Below the pieces are notes generated by a model. The model was not told the DNA's origin. It saw only the letters and a list, made by a program, of their open reading frames with translations, and searched no databases. This document shows, one piece after another, positions 34,951-45,191 of a DNA stretch of 64,000 nucleotides (positions within the stretch are counted from its first letter, which is position 1; every line of letters begins with the position of its first letter). The translations under genes and the position numbers were made by a program. Source of the DNA: Earliella scabrosa (Eukaryota; Basidiomycota; Agaricomycetes; Polyporales; Polyporaceae); contig JABYQQ010000003.1 in assembly GCA_022605405.1 (NCBI GenBank), forward strand, positions 1,550,001 to 1,614,000, in the 5' to 3' direction.

Positions 34951-35893
34951 CAATATCTATGCTTCTGTTCTCACCTCTCATTTCACTCTCCGGGTGCAAC
35001 CCGTAAGCACCGCGTCAATCGTTGCGCATCGTGGCAAAGCCCTATTTGAAGCGGCATTGACCAGTGAGTATGCAGGTTAGTTGCGTTCCTTTCTCTTGTG
35101 CATGTTGCATCATGATGTGTATCTATAGCTACTCAACCTCCCTTGAATGGACTGAGCATCAGCCTAGGCCCTGTATCCAGCGCATGGAGTGCACGGCGAT
35201 GCAGCCTTCCGGCCCAATCATTTATATGACGCCCAGGCACACAATTGGGAGTTTGAGATTGTTCGTGCTGAACACCCGCACACTAAGGTACAGTAGTCCT
35301 TCAATGTCGCATATTCAACGCTCACCACACCATCGTTCGTTCACGGCTCTGTAGTTGCTTGCAACGCACGCATATCTGAAGATGTTCTTTGAGAACGCCT
35401 CCGAGTCGAGCTCCGTCACCCGTTACAGGTGTGTTTCCCTCTTAAATCAGCCACGTTTCGTGCAGATCACGCTGCTTCCTGTAGGTCACTACTCAGTCTA
35501 GACTGTTCCCAATGACCCTGTCACTGGCGAGGACGGTGTTGCGGACCTCTGTTTGGAGTTCGGCAAGATGCCGCGTCTTCGGATCGTCCGGCTCATGAGA
35601 TCGTAGAGTCCGTGTGTAGTAAAGAGGAGGAGTGCGGTCTCGCTCTGCACAGTTCCCAGAGGACCCATGAGTTCATCAACACCGTCAATCACGGGAAACC
35701 AGCGACAATCCTGGACGTGGGTTGGTCATTGCGTCTCACCAGAGACACGATGGTATCCTTGATTCTCTTCTACCATGTTTCATGCAGACTGACTCGGATT
35801 ATGACCAACATCTCTCAATGTCTCATTCTTGGTCTGATGTCTTCCCATGTACGTCCTAAGTATGGTACGTCATATATGTGCTTCTAGTACTGA
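34910..35893 (+). CDS. Hypothetical protein, tentative multi-exon model
   Basis: No family recognised. The best-supported part is the exon pair reading GVHGDAAFRPNHLYDAQAHN and WEFEIVRAEHPHTK, joined in phase (intron about 35286-35354) to LLATHAYLKMFFENASESSS. Later material includes QRTHEFINTVNHGKPATILD and, after an intron, TDSDYDQHLSMSHSWSDVFP. The ATG at 34910 gives MNTDQAATNYTKESNIYA but its link to the next exon is not in phase by the simplest splice, and it overlaps the antisense tRNA-like sequence. Confidence 0.3.
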
Positions 35894-36366
35894 TTTCGAT
35901 GGAATATAGCCGTTCCAGGGTCAATGAAATCTGAGGTTTGTATTAGAGGCCACTGCTATCTTTGTATACACCGTCACGCATGTGTAGAGCCCCATTTTAC
36001 TCTTCTGCTAATATGGTGCTCATTGTCGCTTTCATTGGAAGGTAGTCATACACAGGATGTCACGATGTAAAAGTATAATAGTGATCAAAAAGGGGTTTGT
36101 CCGGGCAGGGACTGAACGTGTACCTTTCTGATGCATAGTCATATGTTTTGACATAACGTGTGACCCCTATACCAACAGCGTTGGCAATGGGAAACCCAGG
36201 TTGTACGTCATTAAAACATTGCAGAGATTCTCAGCACGTGGACCCCATTGTATATACACGCATTCTCACGCATCGTCTCCTTCTCCTTCCTCATCTACTC
36301 CCCATTTTCTGCTGGTGTGCTGCTCTTTCTCTCTGTAAACTCTGGATTATTGGCAACTGGCACAAC
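35894..36366. other. Intergenic region
   Basis: Contains a pyrimidine-rich tract near 36265-36340 that may be the promoter of the next small gene. No gene supported. Confidence 0.35.
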
Positions 36367-36813
36367 ATGTTGACCTGCGTGCGTGCATTCCGGTGAGTAT
36401 GCATGACGTTGATGCATCCTCTCAAATTGTAGTCTCACCAACGTTTGGATTGTAGACTATGCAAGAAGTTGATCTATCGCCTCTTGCGACGAGTCGATGG
36501 AATTGTCAGAGACAGTGAGTACAGTTATTTTTTCATGCCATCACCACCTCTTTTCTTATCATCATGATGCAGTACATGCAGGTGGGGCAACATTGCAAGA
36601 TATATGCTGTACTTCAGCCTGCTGTAACTCAATCATTCTGCTACAGCATTTGGCCATGAAGAAGATCCTTTTTCTCTTGGTCGGGATGTGGCAGTCTGTA
36701 TCCGGGTCTATCGTGAGATGCACGAGGAAAGCATCTTTGACGCGGTGGCCGACGAGGAGCAGCGGTTGGTGGCTATCATGGAGTACTTCGATGAGGTGGA
36801 AGAGGGTCTATAA
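36367..36813 (+). CDS. Hypothetical 83-residue protein in three exons
   Basis: Exons 36367-36392, 36456-36514 and 36647-36813 total 252 bases and join in phase. The product starts MLTCVRAFR, has a basic LCKKLIYRLLRRVDGIVRD and an acidic helical end DAVADEEQRLVAIMEYFDEV. No family is recognised. The acceptor of the second intron lies 132 bases after the donor, so a further exon is possible. Confidence 0.55.
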
Positions 36814-36988
36814 CAGGTTTCCTTTGACTGGGCATTGTTGATGATGTAACACAATATGGATACACCTGTGTTACTCCCTGGTGTGATCATAAAAGCCCGA
36901 TCTGTACGACCCATTTATTATTAGGTAATATAGTAAGGGTTTCTAGAGGATATTGGTAAACACATACATTTCTGTTGGACATAACACC

Positions 36989-37603
36989 ATGACGACTTCT
37001 GCAAAAACATGCCCAGAAAGACTGTACGGCCGATGGGCCGATCAACTCCACCTGACCTCCGAAGGTTCTCCCAAGACGTTCCTCGCCCATCGCTATATCA
37101 TTCCCATCTGTCCTCGCTCACCTGTTCGTGTTGGTGTTCGCGTTCAAATAATCGCACTATCGCCTTCTGTGTACCGCACGACAAATCCTATCGCCTCCCG
37201 GGGAGTCTATGATGTGTACGACCCGCACATTGAAGGGGAGGTGGTCGGAGTCAAGTTAGACGGTTGTAACCTGGTCTCATTCGCTATACGCAATGAGCGC
37301 CACGTCAGCAAGGTCGCCGTGGCCGTGGTGGTATTGCCGTATATCGCCGGAGTGTCAGCAATAGTGGCGGAGGTGGACACAACATGCTCATTGCTGTTTG
37401 GCCTACCGGAGTTGCGTCGACGACCGGAGTGGTTTGATGAAGAGGCAATAGTGATGGACAATTTGGGGGAGTTGCCGACCCCGTCCCTCACACTCGTCTA
37501 CCCCAACCCAGAGACGTATACGCACGATGTTTTGATCACCGACCTAGGATTGGCGGGGCAGATCGGTCGAGGACATGCACGTCGGTTGGCCTATACGGGA
37601 TGA
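36989..37603 (+). CDS. Hypothetical 204-residue protein, single exon
   Basis: ATG 36989 to stop 37601-37603 without an intron. The sequence is rich in Val and Ile strands (VRVGVRVQIIALSPSVY, EGEVVGVKLDGCNLVSF, SKVAVAVVVLPYIAGVSAIV) and could be a beta-rich fold. A central EWFDEEAIVMDNLGELPTPS is acidic. No signal peptide or known domain. First member of the unassigned small genes that fill the next 20 kb. Confidence 0.6.
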   Translation: MTTSAKTCPERLYGRWADQLHLTSEGSPKTFLAHRYIIPICPRSPVRVGVRVQIIALSPSVYRTTNPIASRGVYDVYDPHIEGEVVGVKLDGCNLVSFAIRNERHVSKVAVAVVVLPYIAGVSAIVAEVDTTCSLLFGLPELRRRPEWFDEEAIVMDNLGELPTPSLTLVYPNPETYTHDVLITDLGLAGQIGRGHARRLAYTG

Positions 37604-37987
37604 AGTATGCAAAATGGACATCTGGTGTGAGTGTGAAGTGTCATTCTCTGTTACACCCTGGTATTGATGCATGTTGCATAGGTTCTCACCTATTGTATCC
37701 TGCTGAATCTCTTCAGTCTCATCCCATCGTGCCAGTCGCGGCGTGACCTTCGTATGTGGACACGGAGAGACACCGTGAGAATAGATCATATCAAATTGGC
37801 AGGGGTCTGTGATCTTATCCGCGGCATTTGCCATATTGCCAATTTCTGCAGGCAAGTAAGTCATCGCAAGATCTCTCTAACAGTCTGGCATCGGGCCCAA
37901 TATTTGGCCTTGCCTATTCCCAGAGGTGAACGGGTCGGGAAATCACTATCCTGTTGTGTCTCTAAAGACTCGATGATAATGCCATTT
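37604..37987. other. Convergent spacer before the kinase 3' end
   Basis: No supported feature. Confidence 0.35.
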
Positions 37988-39303
37988 CTACATCAATCTA
38001 GTACCACACATGCGCAAGTCATCGAAGAACCTATGTTTGAGAGCTCGATCCAAAGACAGACGCATGGATGGGTCTGGCCCCAACAGTCTTCTGATGAGGT
38101 CGCTCAAACCTGGATCGTGAATGCGTGCCTTTCCCACGTCCAATGTGAGTGTTCTAGGACATGATGATGTGGGATGGTCTCACGTACCGCAAGCGACTTG
38201 GCCTCTTGAATGCGACCCATGGCAGCGGCGTGTAAACCTTTCTTGAATCCACCTTCTGGAAAGATAATTCTAGCGTGATGCTCGTCGACTTGGAATAATC
38301 CGGGGCGATGTTCAGCGATCTCCGTAGCGATGTCGGGAGGGAAAGGCCCGACAATCCGTTCGACAAGAGCAAGATGCTCCCTTGGCGTGGCGATATAGGG
38401 AGGGAAGAGACATTCAGCAAGATATAGTTCTGCGATGACGCATCCTATCGCGTAATGATCAATGAAACGGTCCCACTCAAGGCCTATAAACAGTTTTGTA
38501 GAGTCAACACAACATACGCATGGCAAGACGGTCGCCTACCCATGCTGATTTCCGGTGCCCGGTATCTGATTGTACCAACACATTCGTAATCGTCGGTGTT
38601 ATCCACGGCAACAGCCCCGCCAAGGTCCAGTATACAGATTCGAGTACAAATGAGACGTCGCTGGATGGTGACCAATGAGTGCGTTGGTTTACTGTGACGT
38701 CGTAGGACCTACATGTTGATGGTATGTTTCGCCCGCATCCATGTAGTTCATCGTGACAGCGCCGGCACACTTTACCCCAATATTGTCCGGTTTTATGTCG
38801 GCGTGAATCCACCCGAGAGAGTGAAGATCTGCAGCATGACCGTGAGCTGGGAATATGGCACCGTAGAGCGCACCACCCACATGCAACGCCCTGGATGAGT
38901 TGGTACGATATCTCTTGAATATGTCGTCGCGGAAGTGGTGTGAGGCCGTCTTCACTGCACAATACATCATACAGTGTTGTCTCGCAATGTTCGAATATTA
39001 TACAGTGATGACCGTTGTGTTCTGCTGCCCCAAACACCTCGGCGAAGTATCTAATGTTGTCGGTGAGCCTTGGTCCTCGCGGCGATTTAGCGTAGAATCG
39101 ATTCATTCAACTCACTGTATACTGGAACTGCTTCCAAGTACGAGTCTTCGGTATAATTCCTCTTCCAGATGGACGTCTTCGTGGACGTTGTCTCCACTGT
39201 GGAGGACCTTGATGGCGACTAACGTCGAGGTGTACATGTCTTCGGCGCGCACTACTGTACCATATCCTCCTGCTCCGAGCATCTTCATCACTCGATCTGC
39301 CAT
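37988..39303 (-). CDS. CLK/DYRK-like protein kinase with altered HRD and DFG motifs
   Basis: Protein kinase of about 370 residues with almost no N-terminal extension. ATG at 39301-39303 gives MADRVMKMLGAGGYGTVVRA (Gly-rich loop) and LVAIKVLHSG (VAIK lysine). The catalytic loop reads LHSLGWIHADIKPDNIGVKC, with HAD in place of HRD; the metal-binding motif reads ICILDLGGAVAVD, with DLG in place of DFG. APE is present (TIRYRAPEISMG). The insert YIATPREHLALVERIVGPFP is typical of CLK/DYRK kinases, and the C-lobe ends DLIRRLLGPDPSMRLSLDRA. At least five introns. The catalytic Asp, Lys and Asn remain, so activity is possible. Many agaricomycetes carry expanded kinase sets of this type. Confidence 0.82.
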
Positions 39304-39955
39304 GTACTGCCTCAGTGTTGTGGCCACGAAGTTTCATTGTCAACCTTACATCTTCCCAGGAGTACCGTGCCCACAATTGGTCGATATTTCCTGTAAGCGC
39401 TACTGTCAGCGGTCATATCTCATCGGAATGTTCGAGGACCTACTCTACTAGCCCCTCGCCAGCTTCTCGAGCATTTGCGGACGTGCTGGACGGTACTGGT
39501 GATTGCGAGGGCATGTTCTCAGGGTATGGCGAAACTAGCAGCTGCGCACACCATCAGTATGCTGGTCCGAGTCAATGTTAGGCACTGAATAAAATCCGAT
39601 ACCTGTTTCGTCAAAGTTCTGAGATGGAGCAGTGTCGGCAGTTATGGTCGTAGGAAGCACTAACACCAACGAGGTAGAGTGCCCAGTTAGATGCTAGCGT
39701 GTATTGTTCTTGTACTAGTGGACGGAGTAAGGGTTGACATCGAACTGATTAGTACCTTGACTAATTGTGGTCGCGTCATTGAGGAGTCGCAGGAGGTGGT
39801 GGATGGTGTTTGTCATCCGTGTTATTCATCTGGTTGTATTACCGTGATGTCGTCGCAAGCGCCTTGCGCTGACCCCGCGACTTCTCATTCTCCTGTCTCT
39901 GTACAAAAGGGTACAATGATTTTCTCGCCTCCATTCGAGACTGGGTTTGTTCGAC
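39304..39955. other. Intergenic region
   Basis: Upstream of the kinase and of the next plus-strand gene. A plus-strand frame from 39691 (MLACIVLVLVDGVRVDIELI) is open for 107 codons but shows no domain. Confidence 0.35.
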
Positions 39956-40595
39956 ATGAAGGCTACCAAGGCCGGATCTCACCCTCCGGAGAACCACGCC
40001 GGTGCTCCAAGTAGCATGACGATCCAGCGACAAGTGAGCAGATTAGCAGCATCACGCGTAGGGTATGCTCTCACCCTCGATTTCAGCAGCTCGAGTTTGT
40101 TCGCGTCTTCAAAGTCTCGACGGCAAATCTACCTCATTTCAAAACCATCCTTATGCAACGCTATGAAGGTGTCGACGGCGTTGATTTGCCACTCCTGGCT
40201 CGAGAGTGGACCCTCGGGGGTGCAGAGTTGAAATGCTCTAACACTGTCCGAGAAATCAGAAAGGGACGCGACGTACCCCTGTGGGCCCATTACGACCTGC
40301 ACTACAAGATCGATTCTTCTGGTCTACTAAGTCAAGGTCTTGCAGCTCTCGTGACGTCGACGGAGTTGCCTGTTACGTATGCGGAATTTGTGGTCGTCCG
40401 GAGGAGTTCCGACACGAAGCGGATCATCGACGTGAGATCCACAGATCGTGCTGAATTGGAGGCGCTGGTTCTGTCGTAAGTATACTTATCATGCTCAGCA
40501 ATGGAGTCCCTCACTCACAATTCTACAGAGTGGCCAGAAAGTTAGGGCTCTTATCAGTTGCTAGAGATGGGTTCAGAAACGCAAGAGAGGTGTAG
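39956..40595 (+). CDS. Orphan small protein, putative family member 1 (177 residues)
   Basis: Exons 39956-40033, 40087-40475 and 40529-40595 sum to 178 codons in phase with GTGAGC and GTAAGT donors. It starts MKATKAGSHPPENHAGAPSS and reads FVRVFKVSTANLPHFKTILM, DLPLLAREWTLGGAEL, then the C-terminal pattern YAEFVVVRRSSDTKRIIDVR followed by AELEALVLSVARKLG. This strand-turn-strand-helix end resembles those of the genes at 40961, 44116 and 45192. The layout is reminiscent of a PH-like fold but that is inference; no named domain is visible. Confidence 0.6.
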
Positions 40596-40960
40596 AAGGA
40601 GCATGCTTGAGATGTAGAGGGACTTGGGGCTGTAGCGGGCGTTTCGTGGTTGTGATTGTCACGCGTGTCACCTGTCACGTGGAGTTTGTGTCGTCCTCGT
40701 CTCCACGTTTCTCTCTGTCGGCACTCTCCCTGTCGGTGTCCCATCCAGTTGACAGAACTATGGCGTTCTTCACCCGCAATTTGCTTCAACGACTGCTAAG
40801 TCCTGAGGTTCAATCCCCCTGGCGACCACTTCATTAGAGCCACGTCATCGACCTGGATATACTTGGAACTCCAAGTCGTTACCGGGGAGCTCTGGATAGA
40901 AGGATGCAATGTGAGTATTATCAATTTTGGTGTTCTATATGGCTATGTTGCGGGTATACA

Positions 40961-41487
40961 CTACGTGCCTACTGCATTATGCGGCGCGGTTTCCTTCCCT
41001 GCACTTGTTCCGTCGGTACACTGAGACAAGTCTGCCATCGTAATCCCCTCCGCCATGCTGCGACTATTTGTAACGTGCGTAACACATCTCCATAGCTCGT
41101 GCGCATCCGGGAATCGTAGTTTATACTCCGACGGCTCGTCTGGGTGACCTGTCGAACGTCTCAACGTCATGGTGAGTTTACTCTGGCCAATTCGTGAGTC
41201 CCCTGTAGTTGAAGTCGGACAACTACCAACCTCGCTCACGGAGAGGAGCGATCCATCTCCTATTGCACGGGAATATAGGATCCCGGACCCTTTGATGTCT
41301 TTGGCCTTGATGGTCAGGAATCCTGCCCACGTATGAGCACGACAACGTGTTCAGGATGCTAATACTCACGTTGGGTCCGGGTAACACTGACAGAAATCTT
41401 AACAGCGGTCCAGCAGTTGTTGTCGGAGGTCTCAGCCTCACGGCGAGTGGTGTATTCAACTCGGTCCGTGCTGTACTCAGTGAACAT
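40961..41487 (-). CDS. Orphan small protein, putative family member 2 (159 residues)
   Basis: Exons 41487-41370 and 41322-40961 (47-base intron) sum to 160 codons. Product: MFTEYSTDRVEYTTRREAE, CWTAVKISVSVTRTQRFLTI, KAKDIKGSGILYSRAIGDGS, then LRRSTGHPDEPSEYKLRFPD and AHELWRCVTHVTNSRSMAEG, and a short polar tail. The run of beta strands ending in an amphipathic helix after EYKLRF resembles the last strand and helix of PH or Ran-binding folds. This is inferred from pattern alone. The plus strand is also open here but its frames do not splice in phase. Confidence 0.6.
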
Positions 41488-41843
41488 GACGTGCTGGGTG
41501 GGTGGCAGGGCAGGTTATGCACTTGTCGTAGGAAATGGGAGCTCGGTATAGCGGATCGGTGGTAAGGAAGTTGTGTGGTTGGTGTCTGGGATCTCCCGCC
41601 TTTTGTCAGCAGCCCTTCGTCGTATTACAGTCTTGGTTCTGCAGATATCCTTCTTGCGATGGCACGCTCTGTTCGCCGTCTATCGTTTCTGTTCATCGCG
41701 TTGCTGGCGCCAGGATGACCATCAGCAAAAACCCAAATGGCTCATACTCGGCCCCAAGCGCCGGCGAGCGACGCAATCGCTCCCAATTGGGGGCGAGCGC
41801 GCGGATTCGAGTGTTATCTTTTTCCACTCGAGTATAATCGCGC

Positions 41844-41863
41844 AATCGGCCCGCGAGCCGATT
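41844..41863. repeat. GC-rich hairpin in CGCAATCG-rich segment
   Basis: AATCGGC and GCCGATT form a perfect 7-bp stem around a 6-base loop, inside a segment (about 41760-41900) with several CGCAATCG or CGATTGCG words. Confidence 0.6.
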
Positions 41864-42179
41864 ACAATCGCTGCGCGCGCAGGTGGCTCTCGTGCGCGAT
41901 TGCACCGCTCGGTTTCGAATGCGCCCTTGTCAAGGGTCGTTCGCGTCAGGACGCTTGTCGAGCAATGGGTCGGGCGGGCCACTGGACCACGCGTTTCTGG
42001 GTTCTCGGGGCACCCAGATGCACGGCGCACGCAGATCATGCGGGAAGATCGTAAGCATTAAATATATTCGCGATATATAATACAGGAGATTGCTAGATAC
42101 AGCGATAGGGCGAAGAGCCTGGGCAAGTGTCCGAACAGGGAGCATTGGCAGTTGCCAAAGCGGCAGAGTGACAGGGGTG

Positions 42180-42370
42180 AACCGAGGAAGCAGCGTGCGA
42201 GCAACCGATACGAAGCGACAGGCGAGCGAGAGTGTGCGGCGGGCGAGCGAGAGGAAGTAACGTGTGAGCCAAGAGGAGCACGCGAGCGAGAGGACGCAGC
42301 TGGCGTGCGAGCGAGAGACAGCGGCAGGCGAGCAAGAGACAGCAGCAGGCGCGCGAGAGACAGTGGTGCA
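42180..42370. repeat. Degenerate GA-rich tandem repeat
   Basis: Imperfect repeats around the core GCGAGCGAGAG occur about every 20-30 bases, drifting to GCGAGCAAGAGACAGC and GCGCGAGAGACAG near the 3' side. Confidence 0.6.
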
Positions 42371-42495
42371 CAAGTACCGAGATGAAGCTGCCGGAGCCCC
42401 ACCGTTTCCAGGGCGGATCATAGCTGTGCGATCGAAGCACCTGTAAAGCAGAAGGATCGTTAGTGTGCGCGCACGAGTGATGAACCCGGGTTCAC

Positions 42496-42942
42496 CTATG
42501 TCCTTGGCGTCGAAGAGCATGACGCTTCCGGGGCAGAGTCGTCATGAGTAGGTGCATTGTGCGGGTATAAGGCCTTGATGTCACCCACCTGCGCGATCAT
42601 GCCTGGCTCAACGGCCGGCACATTGTGAGATAGCCTGAGCCGGACTCTGAGCGTCTGGGAAAGCAAAATCGGGCTTTTGTTAGTGCTACAGAAGACGACA
42701 TGAAACAGCGAAGACCTACAGAGTTAGCTTGCGCGGATGCCGAATATGGTTGCTGCCACTGGAGCGCGGTACATTGCTGCGCTCTCACTCTGGGCCGGGT
42801 GCATCGCGGTTGTCCCAGGGAGCCTATTACAGGGGTGAATGGGGTTGCGAGAATGATGCTAGCAGTCATGGTCATGAGGGTACTCACAGTGCAGTCGGTG
42901 ACGAAGACGAAAGTCCTCGTCATCGTGGCCATCCGTCACCAT
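42496..42942 (-). CDS. Hypothetical 105-residue protein in three exons
   Basis: Exons 42942-42888, 42823-42720 and 42654-42496 sum to 106 codons in phase. Product: MVTDGHDDEDFRLRHRLHC, then ALQWQQPYSASAQANS, then TLRVRLRLSHNVPAVEPGMI and AQVGDIKALYPHNAPTHDDS. The frame is also open upstream (EAIPAVKITTFGTKRSM), so the true start may lie in an earlier exon. No family recognised. A plus-strand frame starting 42941 (MLRFVPKVVIFTAG) is its antisense and is not called. Confidence 0.5.
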
Positions 42943-44115
42943 GCTGCGCTTCGTTCCGAAGGTGGTGATCTTCACGGCAGGGATTGCCTCGTATGTCGTC
43001 GCGAGCGTGGATGAGGCGATGCTGGACGTAGATACTTCCTGCCGTGACGTCACACTTGCCCGTGAGATGGAGAGGGGACTTAGTACAGCGGGGCTGAAAT
43101 CACAACTTCAAGGTGAGTATATGCGTGATATATGCGTGATATATGCGCATATATTACGCATATGCCTGTGTGCGTGGACTCACCAGCCACCGGGGTCCGG
43201 GATATGTGACGAAGCGGAGTATGATGTGGAGGCGATCGAGTAGCAACGTTCCAGTGATAGTGAACGCTGCACCGTATAACCACGGTTAAAGCAGAGCGAG
43301 TTAGAGACGGGAGAGCTGGTGGTGGTGGTGGTCTGAGAACAGGAAGAGTATTCGGTGTTGCGGGCCTCTTATAGGCGGCCGTTCGCCCACGTCGCGGTTG
43401 ACAGCAGACGTCGGGATCTGGATTCTGGGGCGTGGAGTTGGAGCGCTAAAGCCCTAACCCGCAGGGATCATGTGATCGTGTTCATTGTCTCGCGTCCTGC
43501 GCATGGAACGCAAGTTGAAGAGATTCAGGTTAGAACTTGGGTGCCAGACTCAAGTATAGTACTCATTAGTCTCTCTCGCGGCGCCTCGTCATGCGAAGTG
43601 AGGGGGATGCGCCGACGGGGAACATGACCTGGAGCAACGGTCTCAACTTCGAGCTGGACGACGACGGAGGCAACTTGAAGCCGGCGGCGGATATTGATCC
43701 ACATGGCATACCACTACTTATCCTTGTACATATGCATGTTCGGAGGACTAGTCTTCCCGAATCAGCCTATTGACCCCTCAAGTACGACCACAGCATGCTT
43801 GCTTAAAGCATTGGACGACCCTCAGGCCACCCCCTTCGCAAGCAGCGACGAGCGCAAACGAGAGGCCGCGAGTGACAGTATCCGAATGGGGGCGATTGTA
43901 AATCGCCTGGCCGATCGTATTCGGTTGGACCGCGATTGCGAGCGCTCGCAAGCGCCCGCGCGTGGCGGAGCGCTTCGCAATCGCGTAAGCATTTCGGGAC
44001 TTTGCTGATGACACATTTCATACACATCATGCCTCTCAACCCTCCCCGTCGGTACAGATTCATTTACGCTCGTTGTTGATTGACGCATTCGCGATGACTA
44101 TACACTTTGCTATAG
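42943..44115. other. Intergenic region with hairpin and a possible exon
   Basis: Contains an 11-bp AT-rich tandem repeat (43119-43150), a long hairpin at 43931-43985, and a plus-strand exon-like frame around 43467-43610 (FIVSRPAHGTQVEEIQVRTW and SSIVLISLSRGASSC) which I could not extend into a consistent gene. Confidence 0.4.
43931..43985. repeat. Long GC-rich hairpin
   Basis: CGCGATTGCGA pairs perfectly with TCGCAATCGCG (11 bp). After one bulged base, GCGC pairs with GCGC, leaving a loop of 24 bases. The same CGCAATCG vocabulary occurs around 41760-41900. Confidence 0.75.
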
Positions 44116-44934
44116 GGCTCGACCCTCATATAAAACGGTTGGGGGATGCGATGGTCGGACCATTAATATCGCATTCATCGTACAACCATGGCACGTATAT
44201 TCCTAGCATTGAGCGGATCCACCGACTCATATCAGCGATCTTAGACTCGAATCCGTGCACCTACAGCCAAGCTCTCTCAAAGATCCCATTCCGAGACCGC
44301 CGACATACAGGCGTCCGATGCTGCTATCCGGACTGCGCTCAAGCAGGTTGGTGTGTGGAATTTGTATAGCTGCTCTCACGCACATTAACAATCTTTCGGC
44401 GTTGCGCAGGGCACCATTTTCCGTGCAATGCGCGGTCTGATCTACCAGGTGGCCCAGTCCCGGCCAAAGCTGTTTCTCATAGCCCATGATAGCGAATGGG
44501 AGCCGGCGTGTGGAGCTGACCCGACTCCGGATGATCTGAAGTTGGCGCACTGGTTTGGGCGTCGGCATATTGTCTCAGAGGTCAATGACTTCCCGGGAAC
44601 CAACATACCACTCCAGAACAGCTACTACATCCTCGCCGTGCGCCAGCCCGATCCAACGTCACCGCGAATGCACACCGGCTGTGCTGGAAAGAACACAGCG
44701 ATCAAGAGCACTATGTCGCTGAGATGGAGGGGCAATGTCATCGTCTTGAAACGAGCGCGTCGCGACAGGGATCGCGTGATGCACATCACACGTCCTGAGA
44801 TAGCTCTCATCAATACACTTGTGCACCGGTATGTGTGTTCTAGTACTGATGGACAGTTTCTGATAAATATTTCCACTCGCAGGTGGATTCAGAGACAACT
44901 TCATGGGGTAGAGGAAACTGAATGTGTTGTGTAA
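44116..44934 (+). CDS. Orphan protein, putative family member 3, 5' end unresolved
   Basis: Exons 44116-44194, 44245-44346, 44410-44828 and 44883-44934 join in phase; an upstream start exon is missing from the model. Readings include GGCDGRTINIAFIVQPWHTR, SQRSHSETADIQASDAAIRT, IFRAMRGLIYQVAQSRPKLF, then STMSLRWRGNVIVLKRARR, DRDRVMHITRPEIALINTLV and HRRWIQRQLHGVEETECVV. The block VIVLKRARRDRDRVMHI with the helix after it lines up by eye with FVVVRRSSDTKRIIDVR of the protein at 39956. Function unknown. Confidence 0.55.
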
Positions 44935-45191
44935 TTGTTCCAGAATTCTGATTATCCGGAACGACAACCGTGGCTCTCTATATTACCGGCGCCGGTCTGA
45001 TGTACCTGTTTGGAAATGGAACATGTCATGACAGCACGGCTTGAGTCATACAGTCTGCGCGAGATTGTCATATGGACGTTGGATACGATGTCTCACCTAC
45101 CAGACTCTCACCCCACTCATCGTCTGCGATACCAACATTCATCTCCATCCGCTGCTCATCTGTTCGTGCTTCCATACAGCCCTTGTGAGAC

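Larger units (their letters stand above)
41488..42495. repeat. Repeat-rich intergenic region
   Basis: Holds a CGCAATCG-rich segment with a 7-bp hairpin (41844-41863) and a GA-rich degenerate tandem repeat (about 42180-42370). All frames are open through compositional bias; no gene is supported. Confidence 0.5.

Noticed and set aside
36085..36180. tRNA-like sequence on the minus strand
   Set aside because: A GTTCAGTCC-like B box is present but no acceptor stem and no anticodon loop with the needed T33 could be formed.
40058..40086. A 29-base ultrashort intron in the gene at 39956
   Set aside because: A normal 53-base intron with a GTGAGC donor at 40034 gives the same downstream frame.
41223..41570. 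Plus-strand gene around 41.2-41.6 kb
   Set aside because: Its exon joins fail on phase, whereas the minus-strand gene 40961-41487 splices cleanly.
42941..43243. Plus-strand gene starting MLRFVPKVVIFTAG
   Set aside because: Antisense to the minus-strand gene at 42496, whose three exons join in phase; the plus frame does not extend.
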